NCBI GenBank assembly: GCA_022447335.1
Contig: JAKVCF010000115.1
Location: 1 to 7,402, forward strand
DNA from: Planctomycetota bacterium
GTDB taxonomy: Bacteria > Planctomycetota > UBA1135
DNA: 7,402 bases
Direction: 5' to 3'
Numbering within the stretch: the first letter of the stretch is position 1; every line of letters begins with the position of its first letter. A program made the translations under genes and the position numbers. The notes beneath the pieces were generated by a model. That model saw nothing but the letters and a program-made list of their open reading frames with translations, was not told where the DNA came from and searched no databases. This document shows, in pieces, positions 6,033 through 7,402 of the stretch.

Positions 6033-7402
6033 ATCCCGCAATGACCGGACGTCCCTGGGTGCGTACGGTCCCATTCTGTTTCGCAGTAATAGCACTGGGA
6101 GCTTGCCAGGCCAATCTACTGGCCCCCAATCCGCCTGCGGACTACCAACCGGCCGAGCTATGGGCCGCCATTTGGCAAGGGGACCACGACGCTCGGCGTG
6201 ATCTAGCTCTCGCTGCAGGCTGGCAAGCTACAGGATCAATCGAAGGCGAGCGCTATCGACAAGCCGAGTTACTAGCCGCGGGGCGACGCTCTGAATTACT
6301 TTTCGAGGCCGAGCGGCGGCTCGCTGAATCTCCCTTCGACCCGGATCTCGCCTATCTCCACGCAAGGCTTTTCCAGGATCCGGTTCGGCTAGCCGCCCGT
6401 TTCGAAGAGCTGGCGAATCGGCATCCACGTCATGCCTGGATTCGCCTTGGCGCAGCAGGCTCACTGATACAGCTGGGCGATTTGACGCGTGCAGAGGAGC
6501 ACTTTCGAGCGGCGCCAGATTGGCCTGACGCGGAGGAGTTTCGTGTACTGATTGAAGCACGACTGCGCGAACAACGCGGGGAGCCGCGTCCATGGCGCGG
6601 TTTACAAAAGTCTGCATTGGCGCAAGGATCCCCAACCGCTCTCACTGAAATGGAAAGGATGGCGCGGACGAGCGGGGATCGTGTCGCCGAAGAGGCCGCC
6701 TCCGCGGACCAAGCTCTGCGAGCCCAAGCCCCTGCAGTGAAAACCCTTCCCATTGGATCTCCTCGCGAAGGTGATGCACTAGAAATACTGCTGCGCCGCC
6801 TCCACGCGGAGCTCGCACTGCAGCCAGGGCTTGCCCTTTCGGACACACTGAAGAGGCTCGATCGCTGGGCTGAGCATTTGGGCCTACCGTCAACATGGCA
6901 AGCGAGCCCACGTTATCGACTTCCTTTCGGAGCAGGTTTGTTGCTGCGCCCGGAAAGTAATGCCGGCGCACTCAGCACCCTACTCGAACGCCACCAACGC
7001 GTAGTTCTGCTTGGCAGTAGCTGGCTCCAGGGCACGCAAGCAGTCGACTTGCGAGGCGTGCAGCGGCTGACCTTGCCCTGGCCTGACTTACCCGGAGAGG
7101 TCGAAATCTTGCTGGCCGAGACTGCCAATGGCGAATCTCGCTGGGTGAGCGGCGGAGCTGTTTTCCGCGGCTTTTTTGTTCGCCGAGATCTCAGTCAGAG
7201 TGCCGCTCGGGCCTGGAAACGCCGCGCAAAACGCGTGCAGGAGGTTGAACTCCCGGAGGGCTGGAGCGCGCGAACAGCTCCGAGCTTACTCGAAGTGGAC
7301 CGGACTGGCAGCTTGCCCGAGGACCTTGATTTAGCCTTACGATTACGCGCGCAAGTTCTAAATCACCAGCAGGCCGAGGCTGCTACCTGGGAGGCCTTAC
7401 TG
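6029..7402 (+). CDS. Probable lipoprotein with a TPR-like region (3' partial)
   Basis: The frame is open for 458 codons to the window edge with no stop. From GTG at 6029 the N-terminus has Arg8 and Arg12, a hydrophobic stretch (14-25) and a lipobox LGAC with Cys26, indicating a signal peptidase II lipoprotein. Gln at +2 would be consistent with outer-membrane sorting where the E. coli rule applies. An alpha-helical, Ala/Leu/Arg/Glu-rich region follows (about 40-240). One stretch, 135-163 (HAWIRLGAAGSLIQLGDL then RAEEHFRAAP), fits a tetratricopeptide repeat. Flanking helices may be degenerate repeats. Residues about 285-400 look more strand-rich, with RVVLLGSSW and VEILLAE. I do not recognise this part or any catalytic motif. 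The start overlaps the ribD stop as GTGA, so translation may be coupled to ribD, but the strong GGAGGAGG could also support independent initiation. A role in envelope protein assembly is plausible for TPR lipoproteins but is not shown here. Confidence 0.75.
   Translation, partial: MNPAMTGRPWVRTVPFCFAVIALGACQANLLAPNPPADYQPAELWAAIWQGDHDARRDLALAAGWQATGSIEGERYRQAELLAAGRRSELLFEAERRLAESPFDPDLAYLHARLFQDPVRLAARFEELANRHPRHAWIRLGAAGSLIQLGDLTRAEEHFRAAPDWPDAEEFRVLIEARLREQRGEPRPWRGLQKSALAQGSPTALTEMERMARTSGDRVAEEAASADQALRAQAPAVKTLPIGSPREGDALEILLRRLHAELALQPGLALSDTLKRLDRWAEHLGLPSTWQASPRYRLPFGAGLLLRPESNAGALSTLLERHQRVVLLGSSWLQGTQAVDLRGVQRLTLPWPDLPGEVEILLAETANGESRWVSGGAVFRGFFVRRDLSQSAARAWKRRAKRVQEVELPEGWSARTAPSLLEVDRTGSLPEDLDLALRLRAQVLNHQQAEAATWEALL

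Noticed and set aside
6041..6043. ATG as the start of the lipoprotein gene
   Set aside because: It is in frame, but GGAGGAGG is spaced for GTG at 6029, and the GTG forms the same GTGA overlap as at the miaB-ribD junction. The signal peptide works with either start.
1..7402. CRISPR arrays, tRNA or rRNA genes, insertion sequences, attachment sites
   Set aside because: No regularly spaced repeats, no tRNA-like cloverleaf, no transposase or integrase motifs and no flanking inverted or direct repeats were seen on either strand.

Overview
The window is a compact stretch of bacterial housekeeping DNA. All convincing genes lie on the + strand, with almost no intergenic space and moderately high G+C. 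A prepilin-type protein and a probable lipoprotein suggest an organism with a Gram-negative type envelope. Several details recall Planctomycetota or a related lineage: the MetK variant SVSMGHPDK where E. coli has SVSEGHPDK, the short form of AhcY encoded directly beside metK, and a large pseudopilin with a C-terminal 'NYA ... ADG-V' tail. This placement rests on remembered family features and is tentative.

Layout. Bases 1-121 look like the last codons of an upstream gene. metK (130-1350) and ahcY (1363-2634) follow. A pseudopilin-like gene (2641-3336) starts 6 bases after the ahcY stop. A GC-rich hairpin at 3355-3380 probably ends this first transcription unit. The second unit starts with miaB (3421-4863). 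It is followed by ribD (4860-6032) and a probable TPR-containing lipoprotein (6029-7402, cut by the window edge). Both junctions in this unit are 4-base GTGA overlaps.

How the genes relate. MetK makes S-adenosylmethionine (SAM) and AhcY clears the S-adenosylhomocysteine left after methylation, so they form the two ends of the methyl cycle. MiaB consumes SAM as a radical-SAM enzyme to methylthiolate tRNA. RibD carries out two early steps of riboflavin synthesis. The pseudopilin and the lipoprotein are envelope proteins with no obvious metabolic link to their neighbours.

The main anomaly is an in-frame amber codon (TAG, 5763-5765) inside ribD. The frame on both sides is intact and the sequence after the stop is clearly the end of the RibD reductase domain. 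It is either a recent nonsense mutation, a base-call error or read-through. I found no convincing new multi-gene system. The other observations concern gene starts, coupling and small structures.
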